The notes under the pieces: model-generated | Databases searched by the model: none | Seen by the model: only the letters and a program-made list of their open reading frames with translations | What the model was told of the DNA's origin: nothing | NCBI GenBank assembly: GCA_963281255.1 | Contig: OY725492.1 | Span: 4,083,104-4,147,103, forward strand | Direction: 5' to 3' | DNA from: Aphrocallistes beatrix | Lineage: Eukaryota; Porifera; Hexactinellida; Sceptrulophora; Aphrocallistidae | Length of the DNA stretch: 64,000 nucleotides | Translations under genes and position numbers: made by a program | Shown: positions 21,501-32,090 of the stretch, piece by piece | Numbering within the stretch: the stretch's first letter is position 1 | Layout of the letters: each line of letters starts with the position of its first letter

Positions 21501-22795
21501 AATCATACTTCCTGGCAGTTGATTCTCTATGTTGATAAGCCAACCATCGAAATTATAATACTGCATCACAGCGAGGAGCTGGTCCACTGCTCTCCCTACC
21601 TCAGCGTTGTTCTTGAGCATCTCCAGACAGATGAGATACCCCTTCTCTCCCTCCGTTATCATCGTGCCCAGACAGAGCACGCTGTGGCGATGAGCCGAGT
21701 TCGTCCAGGAAGAGGGAGGGATAGTTACGAAGCTGGAGAATAGAATTAATTTTAAACTAATACAAGTGTACTTTGTGCACTTGCTCAAATCGCTGTGCGG
21801 GCGCCTGGGAATATCGACGAATTTAGAAGTCACGAAAGATGCCAAATATTGACTTTCACTCACCCATTAAAAAATTTGGTTAATTAATGAATCTATCGTA
21901 AAAAAAAAACGTGTATATTGTACGTATTCCAGTTTTGGCTGAAACTGAAGTGTATAAAATACAATAATATTTGAGTTAGATTCACATACTTGTGTGAGAA
22001 GTAGACAAAACTGTCAATATAGGCCCAATGGTAGAAGCAGTAGTTTCTTGATTCCCAATGACCCTGTGGGTACTTGTCGTACTGGTACCCGCCCATCATG
22101 TCATGACACACCATTGTCCTCGGTTCCCCACTATCCTTGTGTCTCTCTGATACTTGCAGTGGGATGGTAGCGACATTCCAGGGATCTCGCCCAGAATGCC
22201 AAAAGTGGAGCTCTTCGATAGAGTTGAGGGGAGAAATGCATGGGAGACCGGAAGTGGGACAGAGGGGAAGTGTCACCTCTCGTGGATGTGACTTGAGAGA
22301 GAATTTCTGAGTGTGGTTCAAAGGTTTGGGTCTAGGATCGGGAACTGGATCAGGTTTCATTTCTACTATGGCGTCCTTCGGGGGTCCCGGGGCACTGGCC
22401 TGGATGGGAGGTTTCGTTTTGAAGTTAGAGTTCGGTCTCCATGAAACACCTGAGCTAGGGTTAGGTAGTCCACAGCCAACCACCTCCACCCCTTGTGGTG
22501 AGTCGCTGGTCTCCCTGCGGGTGTTGAATGAGGTGATCCTCCTAGAACGGAGATCATCCAAGTCAGGCTCTTCGCTGGACTCAATCCAGCCTTCGCTTCT
22601 GCTTTCACGCGGCTGCAGTCTTCTCCGTCTCTCAGATCTCTTCATTAGGAAGATGACCAAGAGAACGAGGAGACTAGCCGCCAAGATCGTGAGGATCACA
22701 CTCCAGTCGGAAAAGGAATTGGTTTCTGCTAGGAACGGCGGGGACTCGTCAATCACCTCGATCTCGACATCAGGGTCTTCGTTGTCCCTATCCAT
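18548..22795 (-). CDS. ENGASE: Endo-beta-N-acetylglucosaminidase (ENGase, GH85) with N-terminal membrane anchor
   Basis: Cleaves the chitobiose core of N-glycans; in other animals it is a cytosolic enzyme that processes free oligosaccharides and glycans of retrotranslocated proteins. Three exons with matching phases: 21990-22795, 21474-21732, 18548-20131 (882 residues). The start is the ATG at 22795. GH85 hallmarks follow in order: VCHDMMGGY, FYHWAYIDSFVYFSH, SWTNSAHRHSVLCLGT, FDGWLINIEN (the Asn-x-Glu pair near residues 336/338 is catalytic in GH85), VVWYDAVT, FFDACDGIFLNYHW, DVYVGVDVFGRG, AIFAPGWVYE and FVTSFCRGIG. The C-terminal third is beta-rich with a fibronectin-III-like end. The odd part is residues 31-51 (WSVILTILAASLLVLLVIFL) followed by KRSERRRR: a membrane anchor with acidic N side and basic C side, predicting the catalytic domain in the cytosol. 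The second intron holds a MITE and a long palindrome. Confidence 0.93.
20458..20959. mobile_element. Pogo-like MITE, copy 2 (about 498 bp, TA target)
   Basis: In the second ENGase intron. It spans 20460-20957, starts CAGTCGACTCTCGTTAATAC and ends GTTAACGAGAGTCGACTG, flanked by TA. The GTTAATACGAACACGGATAA unit recurs at least three times inside. A further CAGTCGAATCTCGTTAATAC start preceded by TA lies at about 20758, so this may be one copy inserted into or fused with another. Ends are related to copy 1 at 10514-10700. Confidence 0.82.
20971..21432. repeat. Long palindrome (arms about 186 bp) in an ENGase intron
   Basis: The left arm 20971-21157 is complementary, with scattered mismatches, to the right arm 21248-21432; the spacer is about 90 bp. 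Each arm contains TTGTGTACA-type direct repeats at the outer end and a CAGTGGTTCTCTAACTAGGG hAT-like terminus inside (21066; complement ends 21338). It abuts the pogo-like MITE. It may be a fold-back transposon or a head-to-head duplication of a MITE. No target duplication could be assigned. Confidence 0.8.
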
Positions 22796-24101
22796 CACTA
22801 ATCAGACCGAGAAATAAAGGTACCACTATCAGTCCCTGCGGAACACATTTTAATAATCGGGCGGGACAAAGCAAAGAATAGTCAGAGCAAAATTATCCTA
22901 TACTATACGGATCCGCTTATGTTTTAAGTTGTTAAGTATGTTTGTCTTTTCACGGGGTCTGATTATTACCCACATGTACGTAGTATATGTAAATGGAAAC
23001 AATGGGATTTATACCAAATAATACAATCAAAATGTTAACTTATTAATGTGAATTTTATGAATTGTATTGTATGACTCAATCGGAAAATTAAAATAATTTC
23101 ACACTAGATTAGAACTACAAATTTCATTGATCTTTGTATTGATGGTTAACACAATGAAATCAACATTGATTTGTCTTAATTATTAAAACAACTTGACAAT
23201 TCAACAACTACTAATAATACCTGCCATTACTAACTCTCAGTGTTCAAACAAAGCGTTATTGTATACCATATTAATAATGTCATATAAAAGTGTACTTGAA
23301 TTCGCAGTACGCATAAGAATCATGTGAGACTACTCCCCATCTCTGCAACTGTCGGTATGAACTAATTCTGCACATACAAACCATTCTAGCAGAAGACAAG
23401 TTTCTAGAATATTGTACATACGGACGTGTATAGCTATCACTTCAAGACATGGTGAGATATCTTTAGATAATTTTCTAATTAAATATATTCCAATTTGAGA
23501 AATTTACTTGGAAATAAGTGAAATAGATTGAGCTTTCAGAAGATCTGTTGTCATGTGAGAAATATTTTAAAAGTGTTAAATCTTAAAAGACTAGGGTACC
23601 AAATATGGGAACAGAAATTTTTCACCCCTATCCTAACCCCCAATGATGCTAACCATTTATTTTAGATTCCATTTCTTTCCACTCTTTAATGAATTCATTT
23701 AACACAGAAATTTTTGTTCGAATTATTTGACACAACGAAGCTTTCATATCTACGGAATAATGCAACTGTGGGAACCATAAAAGATCCCATGCTTACACTG
23801 ATATAGTACAGTATATAATTCCTTAGTTGGAGAAGTGACTCGTTAGTTTATGTAGTCAATTCTCCCAATAATTGATAAACCCTGAGCATTGATATCACAG
23901 AATTGGAGATGAGATGAATGATGAGTTAAAAAGTAATCACTGAAGAGAGTTCATGAGGCAACCACACGGAGATAAATCTCAGTTTTCTCGGTAGCATTTA
24001 ATATCTGTCGACTCAGATAATACATTATCAATTTGAACTTTAGTTGAGTCATATTAGGAAAGGCCATATATATAAATGCGTAGATATGTCCACACATTAT
24101 C
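22796..24101. other. Intergenic between divergent ENGase and PGPEP1
   Basis: About 1.3 kb separating divergently transcribed genes, so it holds both promoters. AT-rich. I see no conserved element by eye and no further gene; the minus-strand ORF at 23951-24352 is mainly the shadow of PGPEP1. Confidence 0.5.
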
Positions 24102-24716
24102 ATGGAGCATAATCCTGTATTAAGCCTAGCACTGACGGGATTCGGCCCGTTTGGAAATTTTAGAGATAACCCCAGTTGGAAAGTGGTACAAAACGTAGCG
24201 AAAATTCTGGTTGACAACAAAAGATTGAGGCTGGTATGTGTAACAGAGCTACCAGTTGTGTACGAGAGCATTAGTGATGTGGTGGACATTTTGCATAAAG
24301 AACTAACGCCTGACTTAACTGTACACGTGGGACTTGCGAAGGGGTGTGACATGGTTCGTGTAGAATATCAGAGTTTCAACCACAGCTATACTTATGAAGA
24401 TATGGATGGGAAGATCCCAAGTGGATACTGCGTTAAAGAAGGAGGAAAACCCCGCTTAATGACGTCATTAAAAACGGAAAAGCTGATACAGCATACAATG
24501 AAACGTTATCCTAGTGTGAAATGCCGTATATCTGGAAACCCTGGAAACTATGCTTGCGGGTATTGCTACTACACATCTCTCTGCAACAACACTTCCTCCC
24601 TCTTCATACACATTCCTGACCTCAATGAGCCTTATTCTATCCAGCAAATCTCCAATGCACTAGTTAGCATTGTTACTGCAGCCGTACACCAACTTCAGGA
24701 GAATTGGAATTTGTAG
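24102..24716 (+). CDS. PGPEP1: Pyroglutamyl-peptidase I
   Basis: Cytosolic cysteine peptidase (family C15) that removes N-terminal pyroglutamate from peptides. Intronless, 204 residues from an ATG (MEHNPVLSLALTGFGPFG), close to the usual length of about 209. TGFGPFG is the family's N-terminal signature and VHVGLAKGCDMVRVEYQ matches the Glu region. The catalytic triad is complete: Glu88 in VRVEYQSFNHSY, Cys152 in NYACGYCYYTSL and His170 in LFIHIPDL. First gene of the plus-strand block, divergent from ENGase. Confidence 0.93.
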   Translation: MEHNPVLSLALTGFGPFGNFRDNPSWKVVQNVAKILVDNKRLRLVCVTELPVVYESISDVVDILHKELTPDLTVHVGLAKGCDMVRVEYQSFNHSYTYEDMDGKIPSGYCVKEGGKPRLMTSLKTEKLIQHTMKRYPSVKCRISGNPGNYACGYCYYTSLCNNTSSLFIHIPDLNEPYSIQQISNALVSIVTAAVHQLQENWNL

Positions 24717-25939
24717 TTATAATCAAATGTGAAATTATGTTAATTTCTCGATTGAGTATTACAAAACTATTCATCTAATTTACATTCCACTTGCATTATT
24801 TGGTATAATTTATTCTATTGTTTCCATTTACATATATATTTAGTAGCAGACAGTGTACCTGATGTACTAGTAAATAATGCTAAGGAAACCATTTTAAAAT
24901 GGTTTGCAAAAAATAAGTTGGTACGTACAGACATTCACATTCTTTTGCTGTCTATGTCTCCAGAAGGTCTGTTGCTGTTTTTTTGTCGTACAATCTTGTC
25001 TCCTTATCTAAACAGTTAATTTACTTTGTAGTTTTAAAGTCCTAGCAGCTGAGGACAAATTACGAATCCTGATAGTCAATCAGGATTATGTAATCATTTG
25101 GTGATGTTTTTATTACATTAATAATAAATAAACCCAAAATTGAATTAATCAATAGTTCAAATGAAATCACCCAACAATGTTAATAAAAAGATTGTGATTA
25201 GTGTTTAGACGGCCTCAGATGTTTATTTATGCATGATACATCACCGCATTCCAGTTTTGATTCGGATAATTTGTCAACTCTAACCTCTTACTATTGCTAT
25301 GATGTAGCTGTAATTACGGTCTTAAAATATGGACACTTCATCCAAGAATCCGTGTAGCTATAGATAATACTATTGTATAATATTATATTACATATAAACA
25401 AATTACTGAGCGAGTTTGCAATCCACTGCTCTCTATAGTTTATACACTTCGCTTGTTTCTTTTGCTAGAACGAACTTTTTCAAAGCTTCTTGCAATTACT
25501 CCTACTGCACTGTAATATATGCATTTCACTGAACTGAGACATCGCGAGCAATTACACTTACGGTAGATACCTCGATCATTTACTTATTAGTATTTGACGT
25601 GCTAAAAGCCATACTTTGAAGCTGATGTCCTTTACTATTGAATGCTCGATTCCCGGAACTATTTTTGAGTGCATGTTCACACAATCGAAGCTAGATAAAT
25701 CCTGCCGACCTACTTGACTGTGCAGGTTCCCTAGAATCCGCAGAATACCTATACAGCTCTGCAACCAAGTCGTAATATATTAATATTATTGCAAATACCA
25801 TATGCATTGTTAGTAGACTGGACTAATATCATTGCATAGACACAAACCATCGCGTGGCTTGAGTATATATTGCAATACAAGATCTAATAGGATAAATTAC
25901 CAATTATAAAATTTGATTTTTCTGCAAATTTTGGTAGAA
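24717..25939. other. Intergenic between PGPEP1 and RAPGEF
   Basis: About 1.2 kb, AT-rich. Includes the 3' UTR of PGPEP1 and the RAPGEF promoter. Nothing else recognised; the minus-strand ORF at 25576-25764 is unsupported. Confidence 0.5.
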
Positions 25940-28900
25940 ATGATGGCCATCAGACAAACGGAAATATCGACAGAGAATGGAGTTGGTTACGAACAGGAAG
26001 ATTTGATCCACAGCTTGGAAAAGCAACCCGCAGAGCGTACTCGCCTGGATTACGACACAATTGTGGAGGCATTGTCTCAATTTCCTGCCTTCCAAGTGCT
26101 CGAAGAAAAAATGATCTACTCCATCATTCCTTGTTCTCACTTTGAAGTGGTGGGCAGGGGCGATGAGCTGGGGAAAGCGGCGAAGAAGCTGAAACGTAAA
26201 ATCAGCTGGCAGCGCAACGAGAGTAAAGTGCGAGATAGTTACTTTCGATCCACCTCCCTGCGGCAGAAGCGCGAGACCACGTGGTACCTGCTGCTAGAAG
26301 GGAGCATGCTCTACGAAACGGAACGGATGAAGAGGGGCGCTGTGTTCGAAGTGAGTAAAGAGACAATGAATGGCCACAGCTACAGATGGGGCAAGAAGTC
26401 GAAGAGTCTCCAGGTTCCAATCGCCACTACAGACTGCATTCTCATTCGATTCACATACCTCCCTCAAGAAGTGAAGGAGTCCGGACACACGCACAAGTCT
26501 CCGCTCAGCTCTCACCTGGAGACCGTGGTCCTGGAGAGGGACGGCGCCCCCAGTAAATTCACCAAGACCGGCGTGAGACTCTCCAACTCATTCTCGCTGG
26601 AGAATTTCTACCCTACGGGGAGGGGAGGTAGAGTCAGAAACCAGAGCAGTGACAAGCTCAACTCACCTCTGACTAACAGTGCGGAGAGCGAGCTGAAGGA
26701 GCCTGTCCTCACGCTCACCGGTCCCAGTCCGCAGAAGAAGACACAAGGCAGCAACCACTCGGGCAGTGTCCTGAGTCCTAGCGGGACGGAGGAGAGCACA
26801 GGGCAGACTTTTCCGTTCGGAGGGTCCCCTAGTCCGACCGTACCTCGACACAGCCAGTGCTCAGTGGGCAGCGAATCCGCGCACTCGCAGAACTCCTCCA
26901 CGGACTTCTCCCTCACATCGGACACGGGCGCCAATCCTACGAACGGGGCTGAAAGGAAAAAATCGGACGCGAAGCCGTGTCACGAAGTAACCAACTACTC
27001 CATAGACAAGTACCTGCCGGAGTTCATTGTGGAGACGATCAGCAAGTCTCCCCAGGAACGAACTGAGGAGGAAGTGTCCAACGCGTCCTTCTGTCTCAAA
27101 AACGCACCCGCCTTCACCCCCTTCTCCGACCCGATCAGATGGCGCATCTGCTCTAAGATGCGGCACAAGACCGTGCCCAGCGTGGGGACGGTCGTGCTGA
27201 AGCAAGGCGAGTTGATAGAGAGCTGGTACGTCATCCTCACGGGAACCATCGAGGTGTTCGTGGATGGACAGTCTCCTTTCAAGCTGCAGATTGGCAGTTC
27301 ATTCGGAATCGGCGCCAACCTCTCCCCGTTGACTTGCCGAGGCAACATGCTGACTGCTGAGCCTAACTGCACGTTTGGATATCTGCCTATCGAGCAGCTG
27401 AGAGCTATCCTGGACGAGAGCCAGCAGAAACGAGTGACACAGTTCGAAGGAGAAAAGCCCGTCTCAGTAATGGAGTTGAGACAAGGTCAGGGGGGACACT
27501 ACGGCTACTTCATCCTCCAGGGCAGTCCGGACTCCCTGCTCACCCACCTGATGGAGACCAGCATCGATGAGAGCTACATTGAAGACTTCCTGCTCACCTA
27601 CCGCGTGTTCCTCCCGCAGCCTTCCGGCCTTTCCTACCGGATCGAGCACTGGTTCTCCATCCCCAAGTACTCCATGAAGGCCGTGCAGATTCTGCTGGTC
27701 TGGCTGCGCAACCACTACACAGACTTCGAGAGCAGCTCCGAGATGCAGGACTTCCTGGACAACTTCATCCAGCTCCTGAAGGAGAGCGGGCGGGAGATGT
27801 CAGGCTACGCGGACAGCATCCGGGAGCTGAGAGCGATCAAAGCCCCCGTGCGTCTCCTCAAGATATCCGGACTCCGGGAGTCCAACTCTCCGATAGCGAT
27901 TGGGGGAGGCGCTGAAGTGGGGTTCCCTATTTTTATCACTCGAGTCCACAAGAGTAGACTCACGAACAACTTGTTCCTCCAGGGCGACCAGGTTGTCTCG
28001 ATCAATGGGAAATCTTGCGAAGGTAAGACCTCTAATTGGGCTCGTAAGCTCCTCTTTTCAGGACTGGAGTTGGAGGTTGGCATGAAACACTCCAGAGAGA
28101 TCTTCGACAAGTTCATGAGTCAGCCGAGGGACTTCCATGCCACTGGCTTCTCCACTCCCATCAACCCCAGTTCGCCGGACCTGAGCTCTCTCAACTGCGA
28201 ATCGGATTCTCCGGCCTCTGCGAGGTTCCGCCGCTCTCCCGTGAATCTGTTCAAGCGCAGTTTCAGACTTAAGAACACGGGGCGGGAGGATGGTCCGAAG
28301 ACAGAGGTCCCCCTCGAAAAGAAACTGGACCGGTTTCTGAAGAGAAGGGGGAGCTTACCGAAGAATTTCGTTAGCAAAACTACCACAAAGTTTCAGCAAG
28401 ACAGGAGCAAGCCTCTGAAGACTGAGAGAAGCGCCACTATAACCCCTGACTCGGAAATATTCGTCGATGATGAGCTACTCGGTCCCGGTTGCTCAGGCCG
28501 CCGCTCAACCCTCTCGGATTGCAACTCACCCCTGCAAGAAGGGAGTTCAACTCTGTGCCCTACAGCCTCCAATTCTGGCATCTCGCTCAAGACGCATGTA
28601 ATCAAGCTCTACTACGCAGACCATTCATTCCGCTTTATCCCTATCACTCTCCTCACAAGAGCTTGCGATCTCATTCAGTTAGCCCTGCAGGAGTACAATG
28701 CTGACTCGGCGACTTTCTACACCTCCCAAGATCAACATAATCTCTGCGTAGCAACCATTGACTCGAATGGGAATGCAAAGACTTCCATTCTACCACCCAC
28801 TGCCTCTAACATTCCCTCCAGGTACGACCTAGCCTCTAGGTTCTACATCAAACCTGCCTTCATTGTAGGGAACATCTGTCCAATCGAAATCGCGAAGGAA

Positions 28901-29974
28901 ATGCTACAGGAATCTTCAGATCTCGTTAAAATCGCTAGTTTAAATGTTGAGCGACTTGCTGCCAAACTAACCTTACGCGATTCGACTAAGTTTAAAGCAA
29001 TCGACCCAACTGAGTACATTTCTGACCTCCTGAAGTGTTACTCCCCCAATAACAACAAGCGCCTGCAGGATTTCATTGACCTCTCCAACGCAGAGAGGTG
29101 GTGGGTGTGTACCGAAGTGGTGAATGAACGCAGTCTTACAGAGCGAGTCAGAATAATTAAAACTTTCATCAGACTAGCCAACCTTTGCCGTAATCTTAAC
29201 AACTTCAATGCTATGTTCTCGATTATTAGTGGACTTGACCATGGCAGTGTCAACCGACTCAAGACCACATGGGACAGAGTACCCAACAAGTATAAACGAT
29301 CGCTAAACGATCTCAAAACGTACATCAACCCTATGCGGAACATGGGGGAGTATCGAACCTTGGTTAAGAGCGTGTCTCTGACAGGCGCACCTTGCATACC
29401 AATGTTCCCCATCGTGCAGAAGGACTTGACCGTCATTCACATGAGTAACAACACTAATGTGGATGGAATGGTTAATTTCGACAAGCTTCGGATTTTAGCT
29501 GGGAAAGTTCAATCCCTGAACACGCTCTGTCCTAAACCCTATCAAAGCATCGACCAGGATGTACTCACTCCTCTCTCACCCGCCAATTCCTTGCACTCTA
29601 ACAATATTCTATTGAACTCCAAGAGTTTTCCTCTCAATTCATCGCCTATTAAGAGACACCGTAAATCCAGCACATTCAACCATAACCCTGAATACAAAAT
29701 GCGTTACGAAGACGAATTAATGGATTTGTGCATCGATCATTATATCAGCCACCTCGACAGCCGTATTATTTCGGACGAGGTGCAGTTAGAAGTGCTCTCA
29801 CAGCTCTGTGAGTTCACACTCACAGGATCGCGAAGGGTGGGTCAACAGAAACGGACCACATCTCTATCTCGAATTAGCAGTTTCAGTGTAAAAGCTGGCT
29901 CCTCGACTCAACTCGTTATCCCCGAAAAGAGGTCTCTCTCCAGCACGCGGTCAGTGGAGTTACTCTCCAAATAA
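25940..29974 (+). CDS. PDZ-domain Rap guanine nucleotide exchange factor (RAPGEF2/6 type)
   Basis: Activates Rap GTPases at the membrane. One uninterrupted 1344-residue ORF from the ATG at 25940 (MMAIRQTEIS); the in-frame triplets before it are not ATG. Domains in order: a degenerate cyclic-nucleotide-binding-like region (about 40-160), a Ser-rich linker, a second cNBD-like domain (about 375-490; ESWYVILTGTIEVF, FGIGANLSPLTCRGN), a RasGEF N-terminal domain (about 518-640; SYIEDFLLTYRVFL), PDZ (about 657-720; FLQGDQVVSINGKS), Ras-association (about 885-975; HVIKLYYADHSFRFIP) and the CDC25 catalytic domain (about 987-1205; FNAMFSIISGLDHGSVNRL, MRNMGEYRTL). This order is that of PDZ-GEF. The phosphate-binding cassette lacks the FGE and RxA residues that bind cAMP in Epac, as in other PDZ-GEFs. 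Absence of introns over 4 kb is unusual. I cannot tell RAPGEF2 from RAPGEF6; the gene probably precedes that split. Confidence 0.95.
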   Translation: MMAIRQTEISTENGVGYEQEDLIHSLEKQPAERTRLDYDTIVEALSQFPAFQVLEEKMIYSIIPCSHFEVVGRGDELGKAAKKLKRKISWQRNESKVRDSYFRSTSLRQKRETTWYLLLEGSMLYETERMKRGAVFEVSKETMNGHSYRWGKKSKSLQVPIATTDCILIRFTYLPQEVKESGHTHKSPLSSHLETVVLERDGAPSKFTKTGVRLSNSFSLENFYPTGRGGRVRNQSSDKLNSPLTNSAESELKEPVLTLTGPSPQKKTQGSNHSGSVLSPSGTEESTGQTFPFGGSPSPTVPRHSQCSVGSESAHSQNSSTDFSLTSDTGANPTNGAERKKSDAKPCHEVTNYSIDKYLPEFIVETISKSPQERTEEEVSNASFCLKNAPAFTPFSDPIRWRICSKMRHKTVPSVGTVVLKQGELIESWYVILTGTIEVFVDGQSPFKLQIGSSFGIGANLSPLTCRGNMLTAEPNCTFGYLPIEQLRAILDESQQKRVTQFEGEKPVSVMELRQGQGGHYGYFILQGSPDSLLTHLMETSIDESYIEDFLLTYRVFLPQPSGLSYRIEHWFSIPKYSMKAVQILLVWLRNHYTDFESSSEMQDFLDNFIQLLKESGREMSGYADSIRELRAIKAPVRLLKISGLRESNSPIAIGGGAEVGFPIFITRVHKSRLTNNLFLQGDQVVSINGKSCEGKTSNWARKLLFSGLELEVGMKHSREIFDKFMSQPRDFHATGFSTPINPSSPDLSSLNCESDSPASARFRRSPVNLFKRSFRLKNTGREDGPKTEVPLEKKLDRFLKRRGSLPKNFVSKTTTKFQQDRSKPLKTERSATITPDSEIFVDDELLGPGCSGRRSTLSDCNSPLQEGSSTLCPTASNSGISLKTHVIKLYYADHSFRFIPITLLTRACDLIQLALQEYNADSATFYTSQDQHNLCVATIDSNGNAKTSILPPTASNIPSRYDLASRFYIKPAFIVGNICPIEIAKEMLQESSDLVKIASLNVERLAAKLTLRDSTKFKAIDPTEYISDLLKCYSPNNNKRLQDFIDLSNAERWWVCTEVVNERSLTERVRIIKTFIRLANLCRNLNNFNAMFSIISGLDHGSVNRLKTTWDRVPNKYKRSLNDLKTYINPMRNMGEYRTLVKSVSLTGAPCIPMFPIVQKDLTVIHMSNNTNVDGMVNFDKLRILAGKVQSLNTLCPKPYQSIDQDVLTPLSPANSLHSNNILLNSKSFPLNSSPIKRHRKSSTFNHNPEYKMRYEDELMDLCIDHYISHLDSRIISDEVQLEVLSQLCEFTLTGSRRVGQQKRTTSLSRISSFSVKAGSSTQLVIPEKRSLSSTRSVELLSK

Positions 29975-31629
29975 TTGCTACGTTTAAGTTTGGAGGCGGA
30001 TTTTATCCTATTTTAAGTCCCACACTACTCCAGGTGCTGTTCTATATATTTTGCTGTTTATGTCTGTATGTAATGAAATGTAACCGTTTGTATTAATATT
30101 TTAGTGCAAAACTATGTTCAGTTCAGTGAATAGATTTTGATGACGTATTCCAAATCCCTTTGCCTTTGATATTGGTTACGTTCTCCCTAGGCCCAGGGTC
30201 GGGATTCATTGTTGACATGCTATCATAATTATCTCTCCTTTTATTCCAGGAAACAGGTTGTACTCAATAATTACTTTGGTCACTATTTAATTTTATTAAT
30301 TGAAATAATTGTGTCGCGGTTCTGTAGTGGAGGAACTTTGTTTTTCAATCATTTCTAGCTAGACTGTTAACGCTTACCAGCGAAATTTTAAAACTTCACA
30401 AAGTTTATGAAACTAATTATCAACCAAAGGACATTTGAGATTCATTTGTTTCAAGACTTCTTTTTCAAGGGTTCATGTCTCCAGTTTTCCCTAACGAGAT
30501 CTTCCTAAGTATTCCCCTCATCAATCTCTTTAAATCATAATGGATATATATTGTTTTGTTTTCACACATACTTGCTTACTTAATCTCTCAACATATCCAT
30601 ATTCGGTCATTGGTTTATCCATCAAAAAACATTTTTGCAAAAGTTCACTCGACTTCGAATATAAGATATGCAACAGAATCAGATGTCTGAAAATTTAATG
30701 GGCCATTAATATTGATTCAGTCGGTCAGTCTGTCTAGTGCATGCTTAACCGTCTCAAATACACATAAATGTTATTCTATCTTATATATTCAACCTTCAAC
30801 CGAGTTTAGTTGCATTTTTATATATTTTGTATGTAATTGACTTTCTTAATTGATGCTACACATGAATCAGGATTACAAAATCATTCCAATAAGAGATCTG
30901 AATAGTTAGTGCATCACCCACCAGCTTGTAGACGTGCATTATTCTATTGCATAATAGCTTATCGTAACTACAGACATGAGGTTAGCTGTCCTATATTTAT
31001 TTCATCCATATAAGGGCATACATATGTTGATATTATTGTCTGTGTCTGCTCACGTGTCTGTTGTATGATATTTCTCCGGATTTGCATACCTAAAACGAAA
31101 GCCACTACAACAAAGTTAAAATGAATATCGGCTGAGCTCATAAATTAATTAAGCCCCAAACTACTGATGTGAAGGGAGGAATAGCAAAACCGATTAGCCT
31201 TCCTTTATAACATATCGAATTAGACACGACCATGAAGTGTAAATTAACTATTACCAAGGCCTTAGTAGAAGAATTATTGTAGAGGCGTTGCCCTTGTTCC
31301 ATATGAACTCTCCACTTACAATGTTCATAATCAAATGAATAAGCAACTACACTGCAATTAATATGGCAGTGCCTCATTATGTTGCACTTTGTTACTATAG
31401 CTGCTGCTTGTTGTGTGTAGTGTAATTGACTCTATGGGTGTAGACTTTCCTAGCAGTCAGTTGAGCAAATATAGGCGTGCCCCAGTTGCCCCACCCATGT
31501 CTGCTCTAATGTTTTAAACTGATACTTAATATACTTTAGTGTCATGACGCAGAATGTGTGAAAGAACATTATACTGTACACATCTAAATTAACTCTGTAG
31601 CGATATAACTGGATTCATAATTAGCTAGA
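29975..31629. other. Intergenic between RAPGEF and MRPS6
   Basis: About 1.65 kb, AT-rich, presumably starting with the RAPGEF 3' UTR. No repeat I can delimit, and no supported gene; the 79-codon minus-strand ORF at 31138-31377 looks random. Confidence 0.5.
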
Positions 31630-31971
31630 ATGCCTCTATACGAAATGCTGGTCATCGTCCGAGCTCAGAATAGGGAAAAGACAAAAATGGTAATTCTCAA
31701 TCTCTGTAAGACGCTATACAAGCTCGAGAGCCACCTCACTGACATTAAAATGCTGTCAGGCACTGCCCTACCTTACAACATGAAAGCCCCGACGAAGGAA
31801 TGGCTGACTCATGGACTCTTCTTCACATTGAAGTTCTACGCCATTCCAGGTTTTAGGAAACCTTTCTTCGTTGAGACACAATATAATCCTGATATTATCC
31901 GGAAAACCTTGCTCCGGTGTGGAGAGAATGGAAAAACGAATTTAGAATACGAATTTTCTCAAAATGTGTAA
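31630..31971 (+). CDS. MRPS6: Mitochondrial ribosomal protein bS6m (MRPS6)
   Basis: Component of the small mitochondrial ribosomal subunit. Intronless, 113 residues from an ATG. MPLYEMLVIVRAQNREKTK matches the family start (MPxYE then a beta strand), and the RALPY-type motif appears as GTALPYNMKA. The central FFTLKFYAIPG strand fits the S6 ferredoxin-like fold. Length is close to mammalian MRPS6 (about 125). Convergent with the sulfotransferase gene; only about 120 bp separates the two stop codons. Confidence 0.88.
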   Translation: MPLYEMLVIVRAQNREKTKMVILNLCKTLYKLESHLTDIKMLSGTALPYNMKAPTKEWLTHGLFFTLKFYAIPGFRKPFFVETQYNPDIIRKTLLRCGENGKTNLEYEFSQNV

Positions 31972-32090
31972 TTTTACATAATATTACTTCTAGTTCTTAC
32001 TGCTCTTAATTAATCAATAACACGTACTATGATCAATTAACATTTACAACAAATTTAGAATTTGGACATTCAAGTATTTACACATAAATC

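Noticed and set aside
26202..27372. Several long minus-strand ORFs opposite the RapGEF gene
   Set aside because: Shadow frames of GC-rich coding sequence; no splice context or domain.
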